NCBI RefSeq assembly: GCF_019802285.1
Contig: NZ_JAIEUJ010000004.1
Location: 62,001-126,000, forward strand
Length of the DNA: 64,000 nucleotides
From: Novilysobacter antarcticus
Lineage (GTDB): Bacteria; Pseudomonadota; Gammaproteobacteria; Xanthomonadales; Xanthomonadaceae
Direction of reading: 5' to 3'
Of the stretch, positions 8,295-18,169 are shown piece after piece; the first letter of the stretch is position 1, and every line of letters starts with the position of its first letter. The position numbers and the translations under genes were made by a program. The notes under the pieces are model-generated. The model made no database searches and had not been told where the DNA came from. It was given only the letters and a program-made list of their open reading frames with translations.

Positions 8295-9289
8295 CGGGAA
8301 TTACCCTGGCGGCCCCATCCGCCGCCGGACTGGACATCAGTTACAGCAACGACGCGCTGGACACGTTGCTGGCCGACGCCAGCACCTTGGCCGTGTTCGG
8401 CTTCGGCGAAGCGGCGCCATCCAGTGACGATCCGCGCTACCTCCGGGTCAGCCTCGAGCCGCACGGCCCGGCATCGCTGGAGATCTGGCGCAGCCACGGC
8501 CCGGTCCGCCACGGCCGCACCGACGGGGTGGCCTGGGCCGAGGACGGGCACCTGCAATTCGGCGCATTGCAACTGGACGAACCGGGCGGGCAGGACATCG
8601 GCGCCGCGGCGTGCGACGCCTACCGGCGCCTGCTGGCCTTCACCGGCGAGCGCGGCTACCCCCACCTGCTGCGCATCTGGAACTACCTGGACGCGATCAC
8701 CGACGGTGACGGCGACGAGGAGCGCTACCGGCGTTTCTGTGTCGGCCGCGCCGCCGGTCTGGGCGAGTACGAAGCGAGCCGGCTGCCCGCAGCCACCGCG
8801 ATCGGACGCCTCGACGGCCGGCGCCAGTTGCAGGTCTATTGGCTGGCCAGCACCACACCGGGACGGCCGCTGGAGAATCCGCGCCAGATCAGTGCCTGGC
8901 GATACCCCCGCCAGTACGGCCCGCAACCGCCCAGTTTTGCCCGGGCCATGCTGCCCGCCAGCCCGGCGATGCCGCTGTTGCTGTCGGGCACGGCGGCCAT
9001 CGTCGGCCATCGCTCGCTGCACGCCGATTCGGTGGCTACCCAGCTCGACGAAACCCTGGCCAACTTTGCCAGCCTGATCGGCGCCGCCCGCGAGCACCGT
9101 CCGGCCTTGCCCGCAGACTTTGGCCCGGGTTCGCGCCTCAAGGTGTATGTGCGCGACGCCGCCGAGCTGGACCACGTTGCCGGATTGCTGGACCAGCGAC
9201 TGGACCCGGCCGTCGCGCGGATCATCCTGCACGCGCAGGTCTGCCGCGGCGAGCTCGCCTTGGAAATCGACGGTTCGCATGACCTATGA
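8291..9289 (+). CDS. xanB2: XanB2-type chorismatase (3-/4-hydroxybenzoate synthase)
   Basis: 332 residues, the normal length for the FkbO/Hyg5/XanB2 chorismatase family. Family landmarks are IWNYLDAI near residue 130, RFCVGRA, SFARAM, the LSGTAAIVGHRS segment near residue 235, and a C-terminal EIDGSHDL. In Xanthomonas XanB2 hydrolyses chorismate to 3-hydroxybenzoate, the starter for xanthomonadin, and to 4-hydroxybenzoate, which feeds ubiquinone. It runs divergently from the ACP-led pigment operon, and its position beside hemB matches my recollection of the Xanthomonas locus. The start ATG overlaps the stop of a short upstream ORF. No close ribosome site is seen, consistent with coupling. Confidence 0.92.
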   Translation: MTGITLAAPSAAGLDISYSNDALDTLLADASTLAVFGFGEAAPSSDDPRYLRVSLEPHGPASLEIWRSHGPVRHGRTDGVAWAEDGHLQFGALQLDEPGGQDIGAAACDAYRRLLAFTGERGYPHLLRIWNYLDAITDGDGDEERYRRFCVGRAAGLGEYEASRLPAATAIGRLDGRRQLQVYWLASTTPGRPLENPRQISAWRYPRQYGPQPPSFARAMLPASPAMPLLLSGTAAIVGHRSLHADSVATQLDETLANFASLIGAAREHRPALPADFGPGSRLKVYVRDAAELDHVAGLLDQRLDPAVARIILHAQVCRGELALEIDGSHDL

Positions 9290-9362
9290 GCCTCGACCGG
9301 GGCGCCCTCCTGGGTGATATTGGCGCCATTGCGGCCACCGGCCGCTCCAAGGAGACATCAAG

Positions 9363-10689
<1,327 letters not shown>

Positions 10690-10721
10690 TCGCGGCCGCT
10701 CAGTGCGGCGCTGTCTCGCCG

Positions 10722-10727
10722 TAGACT
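10722..10727 (+). promoter_or_regulatory. Candidate -10 element (TAGACT) for aroE
   Basis: TAGACT lies 84 bases before the aroE start, in the hemB-aroE gap. The same hexamer occurs before the carbonic anhydrase and the indolepyruvate oxidoreductase genes, and TAGAAT before hemB, suggesting a recurring TAGAMT-type -10 in this genome. No clear -35 is seen. Confidence 0.3.
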
Positions 10728-10810
10728 GGGCGACAGAAGGGGATGCGGTACCGCGCGGTAGCCGTCCCGCCTGCCCCGGCAACCAATCCACTGTTCAAGC
10801 GAGGTCCGTC

Positions 10811-11659
10811 ATGTCCACTCCCCGATTTGCCCTGATCGGCCACCCTGTCGCGCACTCGCTGTCGCCACGGATCCACGCCGCGTTCGCGCGCCAGACCGGC
10901 ATCGCGATGGACTACGGCCTGATCGACGCGACCGCCGAGGAATTCGACGACGCCCTGGCCAAGTTCGCTGCCTCCGGTGGCAGGGGCGCCAACGTGACCC
11001 TGCCACACAAGGCGCGCGCCGCCGCGGCCTGCGAGAGCCTCAGCGACCGCGCGCGCCGCTGCGGCGTGGTCAATACCCTGACCCGCACCGCCACCGGCTG
11101 GGCAGGCGACAATACCGACGGCCTCGGGCTGGTGCGTGACCTGACCGATCGCCATGGCCAGGACCTGCGCGGCCGCCGAGTGCTGTTGATCGGCGCGGGC
11201 GGGGTTGCCCACGGCGTCGCCCCGGCGTTGCTGGACGCAGGGATCTCCGGCCTGATGATCGTCAACCGCACCGACAGCCGGACCGACGCGCTGGCCGACC
11301 TGCTCGGCGATCCGGCGCGCGTGCATCCGCGCAACTTCGCCGACCTGCACACCCAGGGTGTGTTCGACCTGATCATCAACGCCACCTCGATCGGCCACGC
11401 GGCTGACGGCGGCGAGCTGTCGCTGCCCAGCTCGCTGATCGCGCCGCGCGGCGACGTGGTCGACCTGGGCTACGGCGAGGCATCGATCGGCTTCCTGGCC
11501 TGGGCGCGCGCCGGTGGCGCCGACCAGATGATGGACGGCCTGGGGATGCTGGTGGAACAGGCCGCAGAGAGCTTCAACATCTGGCACGGCGTTCGCCCCA
11601 ACACCGACGAGATCTATGCCGAGCTACGCGCGGAGAGCGGCTCGACGGCCGTTGTCTGA
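10811..11659 (+). CDS. aroE: Shikimate dehydrogenase
   Basis: 282 residues. It reduces 3-dehydroshikimate to shikimate with NADPH. Visible motifs are [13 protein letters not shown] at the N-terminus (shikimate binding), NVTLPHKA with the catalytic lysine near residue 65, the nucleotide loop GAGGVAHG near residue 130, and NATSIG near 190. The length is normal. It feeds chorismate, the substrate of XanB2 encoded about 1.5 kb upstream, though that adjacency may simply be chance. A GAGGT ribosome site lies a few bases before the ATG. Confidence 0.95.
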   Translation: MSTPRFALIGHPVAHSLSPRIHAAFARQTGIAMDYGLIDATAEEFDDALAKFAASGGRGANVTLPHKARAAAACESLSDRARRCGVVNTLTRTATGWAGDNTDGLGLVRDLTDRHGQDLRGRRVLLIGAGGVAHGVAPALLDAGISGLMIVNRTDSRTDALADLLGDPARVHPRNFADLHTQGVFDLIINATSIGHAADGGELSLPSSLIAPRGDVVDLGYGEASIGFLAWARAGGADQMMDGLGMLVEQAAESFNIWHGVRPNTDEIYAELRAESGSTAVV

Positions 11660-11681
11660 CACCGCACGAACGTGATCATGA

Positions 11682-11703
11682 CCCGCCGCACCGCTGCGGC
11701 GGG
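11682..11703. terminator. Terminator-like hairpin after aroE
   Basis: An 8-bp perfect stem (CCCGCCGC / GCGGCGGG) with a 6-base loop starts 22 bases after the aroE stop. No T-run follows, so it may be only a pause or mRNA-end hairpin. Confidence 0.35.
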
Positions 11704-11775
11704 CGCCGCCGCATGCGCCGGCGCGTCTACCAAACAAGCCCCGGCAGCCGCCGAACCTGTGGAGACCCCGTAGCC

Positions 11776-11946
11776 GTGGACCCGATTCTGAAAAACGGTT
11801 TGATCATCACCCTGGTCGGCCTGGTGATCCTCATCATCGGTTACACCCGGCGCGAATCCCGCTCCGGGCCGTTGCTGATGTGGGCCGGCGTAACCACCAT
11901 GATCGGGGTGGTGGTGTATTACATCCTGCGCAATCTGGGAATCTAG
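11776..11946 (+). CDS. 56-residue two-helix membrane protein
   Basis: The GTG at 11776 gives MDPILKNGLIITLVGLVILI, a first helix, then a short charged turn (TRRESRSG) and a second helix that ends the protein. GGAG lies 11 bases upstream, a loose but usable ribosome site. The stop codon overlaps the 3' end of the convergent carbonic anhydrase gene by 4 bases. Many Xanthomonadaceae carry tiny proteins of this type; the function is unknown. Confidence 0.55.
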   Translation: MDPILKNGLIITLVGLVILIIGYTRRESRSGPLLMWAGVTTMIGVVVYYILRNLGI

Positions 11947-12488
11947 TCGCTGCCCGCCATCTTCAGATAGGCGTCCTTCAGGCGGACGTAGTGCTGCGCG
12001 CTGTAGCGCAGCTGTTCCAGCTCGCGCTCGGCAAGTTTGCGCACGAACCGCGCCGGACTGCCCAGCCAGAGCTCGCCTTCACCCACGGTCTTGCCGGGTG
12101 CGACCACGGCGCCGGCACCGACAAACCCGAAGCGCGACACCGTCGCGCCATCCAGCACCACTGCGCCCATGCCGACCAGGCAGAACTCCTCCAGCCGGCA
12201 CGCATGGATCACGGCGGCGTGGCCGACGGTCACGTCGTTGGCGATCACCGTGGGAAACCCGCCCGGCCGGGTGAACGGCCCTTCGTGGGTGACGTGGATG
12301 ATGGCGCCGTCCTGGATATTGGTGCGCGCGCCAATGTGGATCGAATTGACGTCGCCGCGGACCACGCAGGCTGGCCAAATGGAAACGTCGTCCTCCAGGG
12401 AGACGTTGCCGATGACCGTCGCGGCCGGGTCAACGTAGACGCGCGCGCCGAGCCGGGGAGTGTGGTCGAGAAAGGGTCGAATGCTCAT
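11943..12488 (-). CDS. Gamma-class carbonic anhydrase / YrdA-PaaY-like hexapeptide protein
   Basis: 181 residues with left-handed beta-helix hexapeptide repeats. The three metal-ligand histidines appear in order: SIHIG, the VGHAA region, and VIHAC, in the context GDVNSIHIGARTNIQDGAIIH. Gamma carbonic anhydrases and the related PaaY thioesterases share this pattern, so the exact activity is open. The C-terminal helix (AERELEQLRYSAQHYVRLK) is typical of the YrdA group. I prefer the ATG at 12488 over the adjacent GTG. A TAGACT -10 ends 6 bases before it, suggesting leaderless expression. Confidence 0.85.
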   Translation of the reverse strand: MSIRPFLDHTPRLGARVYVDPAATVIGNVSLEDDVSIWPACVVRGDVNSIHIGARTNIQDGAIIHVTHEGPFTRPGGFPTVIANDVTVGHAAVIHACRLEEFCLVGMGAVVLDGATVSRFGFVGAGAVVAPGKTVGEGELWLGSPARFVRKLAERELEQLRYSAQHYVRLKDAYLKMAGSD

Positions 12489-12494
12489 CACCCC

Positions 12495-12500
12495 AGTCTA
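12495..12500 (-). promoter_or_regulatory. -10 element (TAGACT) for the carbonic anhydrase gene
   Basis: Read on the minus strand, TAGACT ends 6 bases before the ATG at 12488 and no ribosome site lies between. This is the spacing expected for a leaderless transcript. Confidence 0.4.
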
Positions 12501-12545
12501 GTCGGCCTGCGTACAATCGCCACCCGCCAAACGCTTCGCGGCGTG

Positions 12546-13361
12546 CTACATCACCCGGAATTCGATCCGGCGGTTGCGGGCGCGGCCGTCATCGGTGTCG
12601 TTCTCTGCAACCGGGCGGTCGGGACCGAAGCCCTGCACGCTGAGGTTGTCAGCGCTGACGCCGCGCTGTTCCAGGTAGGCCTTCACCGCGATCGCCCGCT
12701 GCAGGCTCAGGGCGATATTGGATTCGCGCGAGCCCACGCTGTCGGTGTGGCCGATCACCTGGACCTGCTGCTGGCCGACTTTCTCCAGCGCCACCGCCAT
12801 CTCGTCCAGGATCGCGCGGCCGCCGTCGGTCAGGGTCGCGCTGCCACTCTTGAACTCGATGATGCGGTCGGCCAGGGTCTGGTCCAGCAGGTCCTGCTTG
12901 CTGCCACCACCGCCGACCAGCGAGTTCTTCAGCACGTAGCTCGGGCCCGCGCCAGTCGCTATCGCGCTGGCCACCTGTTGCCGCGCGGCCTCGTTGCCGA
13001 CCTGACCGGTGATGCGCACGCTGTTGCCGTCGATGGTCAGCTCGCCGCCCGACACCTCCTTCAGGTCCGGGCCGAGCATGCCCAGCACACGATCGCTCCA
13101 GTTGGGCGGGGCGATCACCGCGTCCACCTCGATCCGATCGACCACCCGGTTGGCGCCGTAGAGCTCGCGCAAGCGCTCCAGGATCGCCGCGCGGGTCGCC
13201 TCATCGGGCACCGTTCCGGTGGCAATCACCGGCTTCTCCGCCGCCGGCCCGTTCGCGCCGCCGGCCTGCGCGAGCCCTACCGCCGGTGAAAGCAGCAGGC
13301 CGATCGCCAGCAGCCACGAGGTAAGCGGTCCAGTCGCCGCCGGTACAGGTTGTGAGCGCAT
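12546..13361 (-). CDS. BON/OmpA-domain peptidoglycan-anchoring protein linked to T6SS
   Basis: 271 residues with an N-terminal signal peptide (TSWLLAIGLLLSPAVGLAQA). Residues of about 45-145 form two BON-like repeats, each an alpha-beta unit around GTVPDEATRAAIL and GNSVRITGQVGNEAARQQV. The C-terminal 105 residues are an OmpA domain with the peptidoglycan-binding pattern GHTDSVGSRESN and a terminal RNRRIEFRVM. It starts one base after the tagF stop, so it is part of the same operon. T6SS loci often include an OmpA-like protein that fixes the TssJLM membrane complex to the cell wall; here it is a separate periplasmic or lipid-free protein rather than a TssL extension. Confidence 0.8.
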   Translation of the reverse strand: MRSQPVPAATGPLTSWLLAIGLLLSPAVGLAQAGGANGPAAEKPVIATGTVPDEATRAAILERLRELYGANRVVDRIEVDAVIAPPNWSDRVLGMLGPDLKEVSGGELTIDGNSVRITGQVGNEAARQQVASAIATGAGPSYVLKNSLVGGGGSKQDLLDQTLADRIIEFKSGSATLTDGGRAILDEMAVALEKVGQQQVQVIGHTDSVGSRESNIALSLQRAIAVKAYLEQRGVSADNLSVQGFGPDRPVAENDTDDGRARNRRIEFRVM

Positions 13362-13362
13362 G

Positions 13363-14364
13363 TCAGGTTCCAAGGAAGGTCTCGTTGAACGTCTTGCGTG
13401 CGGCGCGCAGCGAGAGCTGGTCGCGATCCAGGTAACTGACCAGCCGGTTGAGGGCGTAGTCGCCGGCGATGTGTTCCTCGACCCACTCGGCATCATCGAC
13501 CGCGATCAGCTGCTCCTGGCCGACGCGGCCATCCAGCGTCGCCTGCAGCAGGCGGCCGTCGGCGCCGTTGAAGCCGATTAGCAGGCGCGGCCCGGCCGCG
13601 GACGCGGTGGCCGCGTCGCAAACCAGCACGGTCAGTTCGAAATCCGCCCGGCCCAGGAAGCCGGCCAGCAGGTCGAGCCAGAACGCCGCCACCAGCGGCC
13701 GGTACAGCGCGTCCACCGGCAGTGGCAGCGACAGCCCCTTGTCGACCTGGGCCGCACCGCCGGAGATCACCGGCTGCAGCAGCATCCCCAGCGCGGGCAG
13801 CAACCAGCGCAACTGGAGGTGCGGGTAGCCGGACTGGCGCAGCAACGCCTGCAGCGAGCCGATGTCCTGCAACTCGATGAAATCGTCGAACGCGGCGTCG
13901 TAGACGCGCGGGTCGGTGTTGATCGCGACGCGCCCGTCAGCCAATTCGCGCAACGGCTCGGCCGGATCCTCGGCGGCAACGATCTGCTGCCCGCTGCGCG
14001 CCAGCCTGGACCACAGCCGCGACAGCGCCAGCGGACTGCGGCCGATGAACGCCAGCGGCTGGGCGACCTCGAACCGCGTCGCAGCGAGAAACGGGAACCG
14101 GCGCTGCGAACTGTCCCGGCTGGGCAGGTAATGACCACCGATCGCCAGCCGGCTGCGTGAGCCGACGAAGGCGAAGTGCAGCGGGGATGCCTGGTCGTAC
14201 AGCTGCTTCCAACCCGGATCGCTGGCCAGCAGCTCCAGTCCCTGGCCGGCCCAGCGGTCCAGCAGCATCATCAGCTGGTGGCTTTCCGGGGTGCGCACGA
14301 AGTCCCCGCGACTGGGCAGTTTGCCGAAGTAGCTGACCGGGTGCGCCGTCTCGACTGCGACCAT
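13363..14364 (-). CDS. tagF: Type VI secretion-associated protein TagF (ImpM family)
   Basis: 333 residues. The N-terminal SYFGKLPSRGDFVR is the signature of the TagF/ImpM/TssT family, and RRFPFLAATRF near residue 90 is also conserved. In Pseudomonas TagF post-translationally represses T6SS assembly, acting with the Fha scaffold. It is longer than a minimal TagF of about 200 residues, with a C-terminal region of about 130 residues of unknown role. The start ATG shares one base with the tssM TGA (TGATG), so translation is coupled. The GTG at 14367 is a possible alternative start. Confidence 0.85.
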   Translation of the reverse strand: MVAVETAHPVSYFGKLPSRGDFVRTPESHQLMMLLDRWAGQGLELLASDPGWKQLYDQASPLHFAFVGSRSRLAIGGHYLPSRDSSQRRFPFLAATRFEVAQPLAFIGRSPLALSRLWSRLARSGQQIVAAEDPAEPLRELADGRVAINTDPRVYDAAFDDFIELQDIGSLQALLRQSGYPHLQLRWLLPALGMLLQPVISGGAAQVDKGLSLPLPVDALYRPLVAAFWLDLLAGFLGRADFELTVLVCDAATASAAGPRLLIGFNGADGRLLQATLDGRVGQEQLIAVDDAEWVEEHIAGDYALNRLVSYLDRDQLSLRAARKTFNETFLGT

Positions 14365-17300
14365 CACTGCGCCCCCGCCGGAGACGCGGCCCCCGTGGTG
14401 GTGGCGCCGGGCGAGGGTTGCGAGGACACCGCCGCGCCGGCCACCACCGCCGGCAGCTTCAGGCCCAGGGAATCATTGGCACCGGCGTTGGACTCCACCG
14501 TGCTGACGATCCGCAACTCCACCTCGACCTTGGCGCCATCGCGGTTCCAGCCCAGCCGGTAATGCTGGCGGCCCAGGCTGGTTTTCTCGGCTGCGTCGAA
14601 CATCGCCGAGGTCGCGCTGTCGCCCGGAGCGTTGAACACCTCCACGGTGCGCCCGTCGCCGGTGACCGCGTGGATCTGCACCCCCGGCACGCCCTCCCCG
14701 GGCAGCTGGAAGGTGTGCCACTGCGGCGGCGTATTGCGGTAGCGCATCTGCTGGCCATCGACGGTCATCGTGTATTCGCGTCCGTGCGCCGCCAGCGGCA
14801 GCACCTGGAAGACCATCGTCGGGCCCTCGCCGGCGGCGGTCGCGCCGACCCAGCGCCCGTAGCCGGCGACCAGTTCCGGGCGCAGATTGATACCGATGTC
14901 GGCCCACTGGCGAGGCGTCAACATGGTGCCGCGGCGGATCACCAGCGACCCGAGAGCGGACTCGCCAAACTTCGCGATCGCCCCCTGCGGGCCAAAGATC
15001 TGCTCGATGTCCGAGCGCGCCGCTTCCACCGTTGCCTCCGGCGTGTACGGATAACGCTGGCCGATGCCGTCCTCGAACGGGCGCAGCACCTGTGCGGTCC
15101 AGGTCTGGTTGATCTCGCCCTCGGTCGGCCGCACCAGCGCGGCGAACGCCTGCACCAGCGGTCGCAGCAGCAGCGGGCGCAGGGTATTGCGCTGGTCCTC
15201 GGCCAGGCCGTTGAGCATCTGCTCGTCCACCAGCTTCAAGGCCAGGTCCAGTTCGGAGCCGCCGTCCAGGGTGTCCTGCATCAGCTTGCGCGCGCCCGGA
15301 CCCGGGTCGCCCTGGGTCTTGATCTGGTTGAAGCGGCTGCGGACCTTGCCCAGCGCCTCGAAGTACTGCGGCAGCAACGCCGGCCCACCGTCGTGCTCGA
15401 CCAGCAGCCGCGCCAGACCGGCGAACTTCTGCCCCAGCGGTCCGGCTTCGGTCGTGCCCTTCTCGCCGGTGTCGGGATCCACCGACACCGGGATCGAGGT
15501 CGGATTGCGCCGCATGATCACCCGGTTGAACCAGCTGGCGATGCCACCCTTGACCGCGCCCGCGGTGGCGTTGGCGGCAGCCGGGTTGTCCCACACGGTT
15601 TCCCGGTTAACGGCTTCCAGCAGCACCCGCAGCGGCGAATTGACCGGATCGCCAAGGCGGTTCATCTGGGTCACCGCTTCCTCGAAATTGTCGAAGCGGG
15701 CGACGCTGATGCCTTGCAGGAACTTGCTCCACTCGCGCGCGTATTCCGCCTTGTACATCTCCGCCAGCTCCCTGGCGATGTGTTGTGGGCTGCCGGCCAG
15801 GGTCAGGTCGTTCTGCACCGTGGCCTCCAGCACCCAATCGGTGCTGCTCAACTCGGTGGTGGAGGCGTCCTTGATCGCGCCCTGGACGTAGTCCTCCCAG
15901 GCCTTGCGGGTGAAGGTGCCGGGAATCTGGTGGCTGCCGGTGACCGCGCCGCCGGTCTGCTTGTCGCCCAGCAGGCTGGCCACGGTGACCGGACTGAAGC
16001 GCGTTGCCGCCCGCGCCTTGATCTGGGCATACACGCGATCGCGCGCCGGCGTCCCCTTCATCACCTGGCGCAGCGCCTCGCGGCTGTCGTCCACCAGGCT
16101 GTACTTGAGCTCCAGTTGCGGCCAACCCGGGTCAGCCGACTGCTGGACATGGAAGGTCATGAGACGGCCGGCGGCGCGCAACAGCTCCTCGCGCGTCATC
16201 GCGCCCCGGTTCGCCTCCAGCCAACCGCGCCAAAAACGGGTCAGCTGGTCACTCAGGTGGGTCGCCTCCACGCGCTCGTGGTTGCCCAGCATCAGGTAGG
16301 TCTTGAGCGCGTTGTAGGCATCTTGCGAATCGGTCGCGACCGCATCCTCGTACAGGCGGGCGTCGCTGGTAGCGGCGGCATCGGCCGCATCGTCCTGGCT
16401 GTCGGACGGTGCGCCGGTCAGCGACGGCGGCTTCAGTTCGCTGCGCCTGGCCACCACCTGGGCCAGGTAGCTTTCCAGCTTGCTCGATACCGGCACCAGC
16501 ATCAGATGGCGCATGCCGTGGAAGTACTCCTCGCGCAACTTGGCTTCCACTGCGTCGCCCTGGTAGAGGCCCAGGCCCAGGCTCAGCGGGTGATCATCGC
16601 GATGGCGCTGCAGCTGCTCCAGTCGATCCTGCAGCACGAGCAGGGCCTCGATGCGCGACTGCAGATCGACCTTTTCCGCCTGCACCGCGATGGCCTTGTC
16701 CAGGTCCGCGGTGGCGTCGGCAACCAGCTGCTGGTTGCCGCTGTAGGACCAGGTCCAGCCCGCCAGTACGATCGCCAGCGCAGCGACGGCGCCGGCGAAC
16801 GCGGTGTAACGCACCCGGGTCCGACCCGGGTTGGAGTACTGCCGGACCAGCTGGCGGTCGGCGAAGATCACCTTCCGGAACAGCCCCAGCAGGAAGTGGC
16901 TGCTGTCGGCGGGGGCCACGGTCTCCCCGGTGCGGCTGCCGCCCTGCAGTTCGAACTGGCGCGCCACGCGCTCCGACGCGGGCTGCACGGTGACGCCCTC
17001 CTGCAGGGCGCTGGTGAAATAGAAGCCGCGGAACACCGGCTTGAACTGGTACGGGTTTTCCTCGAACAGCGTCGCGATGAAGGTCCGCAGTGCCGGCTTG
17101 ATCCCGGCGAACTCCATCGGCATCGCCAGCAGGCCCGGACTGACATCCCGCCCGCGGGCCATCGCCATCTGCGCCAGGCCCATCTCACGCAGGCCGTCGG
17201 CAAGCACATCGAAGTGCTGGTCGAAGGATTCCAGCGCGTCGCCCTCGCCGCTGCCGGTGCCCTGCCGGTCGAGCTCGTAGGGGAGCGTTGCGCCCCAGGC

Positions 17301-18152
17301 GTTCTCGCGCTCGGACGGGTCCAGACCGCGGAAGAATTCACTGAAACCGCTGATCAGGTCGGCCTTGGTGAACACGACATAGACCGGCGCGTGGACCTCG
17401 AGCCGCTCGGTCAACTCCTGCACCCGTTGGCGCAGGTTCTTGGCCAGGTCGATGGCGAACTCGGGCTTGCTGCCCGACAGCTCTGCGATCGAGGCGGCGA
17501 TGATGATGCCGTTGATCGGCGCGCGCGGCCGATGCTTCTTCAGCAGGTCCAGGAAGGTCAGCCATTCCAGCCGGTCCTCGGCGCTGACCGTGTAGCGGCC
17601 AGCCGTGTCCAGCACGATGCCTTCGGTGGTGAAGTACCAGTCGCAGTTGCGCGTGCCGCCGAGGCCGTGAATGACGTTGCTGCGGTTGTCCTCAAACGGA
17701 AAGCGCAGGCCCGAGTTGAGGATCGCGGTGCTCTTGCCGGCGGCCGGGTTGCCGATGATCACGTACCACGGCAGCTCGTAGAGCGCGGCGTTGCCCTTCA
17801 TCTGGCCCAGGCGCGAGGTCTTGATCGCCTTGACGGCCTCGGCCATGCGCTCGCGCAGGACTTCGGCGTCCGCGCGCGCGGCAGGCTTGGCGGCAGTGAC
17901 CGCGGTGTCGGCGTGCTCGGTGACCATGCTGTCCAGCCGCGTGGCGGCGCGCGCGGTGCGGACCTTACGCACGATGACGAATACCAGCCAGGCGACCACG
18001 GCGAGGATGAGCAGCGCCACCAGCCAGCCGCCAGCCGCCAGCAACGAGTCCTTGCCAAAGTAGGCGACGGCGGCGGCGATCACGATGCCCAGCGCGGCGA
18101 GCACGCGGTAATCCCTCAGCCAGAAACGGAGGTTGGTCCAGAAGCTGCTCAT
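14364..18152 (-). CDS. tssM: Type VI secretion system inner-membrane protein TssM (IcmF/VasK)
   Basis: 1262 residues, normal for TssM. Two N-terminal transmembrane helices (about 17-33 and 41-62) precede a cytoplasmic NTPase-like domain with Walker A GNPAAGKST at 134-142 and Walker B-like GIVLDTAGRY at 178-187. A third transmembrane helix near residue 445 leads into the large periplasmic IcmF C-terminal domain. TssM forms the envelope-spanning channel with TssJ and TssL. The intact Walker motif suggests an active NTPase, as in some but not all TssM. It starts 17 bases after the ketosynthase-like gene and overlaps tagF. No tssJ or tssL is in the window. Confidence 0.95.
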   Translation of the reverse strand: MSSFWTNLRFWLRDYRVLAALGIVIAAAVAYFGKDSLLAAGGWLVALLILAVVAWLVFVIVRKVRTARAATRLDSMVTEHADTAVTAAKPAARADAEVLRERMAEAVKAIKTSRLGQMKGNAALYELPWYVIIGNPAAGKSTAILNSGLRFPFEDNRSNVIHGLGGTRNCDWYFTTEGIVLDTAGRYTVSAEDRLEWLTFLDLLKKHRPRAPINGIIIAASIAELSGSKPEFAIDLAKNLRQRVQELTERLEVHAPVYVVFTKADLISGFSEFFRGLDPSERENAWGATLPYELDRQGTGSGEGDALESFDQHFDVLADGLREMGLAQMAMARGRDVSPGLLAMPMEFAGIKPALRTFIATLFEENPYQFKPVFRGFYFTSALQEGVTVQPASERVARQFELQGGSRTGETVAPADSSHFLLGLFRKVIFADRQLVRQYSNPGRTRVRYTAFAGAVAALAIVLAGWTWSYSGNQQLVADATADLDKAIAVQAEKVDLQSRIEALLVLQDRLEQLQRHRDDHPLSLGLGLYQGDAVEAKLREEYFHGMRHLMLVPVSSKLESYLAQVVARRSELKPPSLTGAPSDSQDDAADAAATSDARLYEDAVATDSQDAYNALKTYLMLGNHERVEATHLSDQLTRFWRGWLEANRGAMTREELLRAAGRLMTFHVQQSADPGWPQLELKYSLVDDSREALRQVMKGTPARDRVYAQIKARAATRFSPVTVASLLGDKQTGGAVTGSHQIPGTFTRKAWEDYVQGAIKDASTTELSSTDWVLEATVQNDLTLAGSPQHIARELAEMYKAEYAREWSKFLQGISVARFDNFEEAVTQMNRLGDPVNSPLRVLLEAVNRETVWDNPAAANATAGAVKGGIASWFNRVIMRRNPTSIPVSVDPDTGEKGTTEAGPLGQKFAGLARLLVEHDGGPALLPQYFEALGKVRSRFNQIKTQGDPGPGARKLMQDTLDGGSELDLALKLVDEQMLNGLAEDQRNTLRPLLLRPLVQAFAALVRPTEGEINQTWTAQVLRPFEDGIGQRYPYTPEATVEAARSDIEQIFGPQGAIAKFGESALGSLVIRRGTMLTPRQWADIGINLRPELVAGYGRWVGATAAGEGPTMVFQVLPLAAHGREYTMTVDGQQMRYRNTPPQWHTFQLPGEGVPGVQIHAVTGDGRTVEVFNAPGDSATSAMFDAAEKTSLGRQHYRLGWNRDGAKVEVELRIVSTVESNAGANDSLGLKLPAVVAGAAVSSQPSPGATTTGAASPAGAQ

Positions 18153-18169
18153 CTACACATCCATCATCG

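Noticed and set aside
12546-13361. Classical outer-membrane porin OmpA
   Set aside because: There is no beta-barrel N-terminal domain; it has BON-like repeats and an OmpA peptidoglycan-binding end, and belongs to the tssM-tagF operon.
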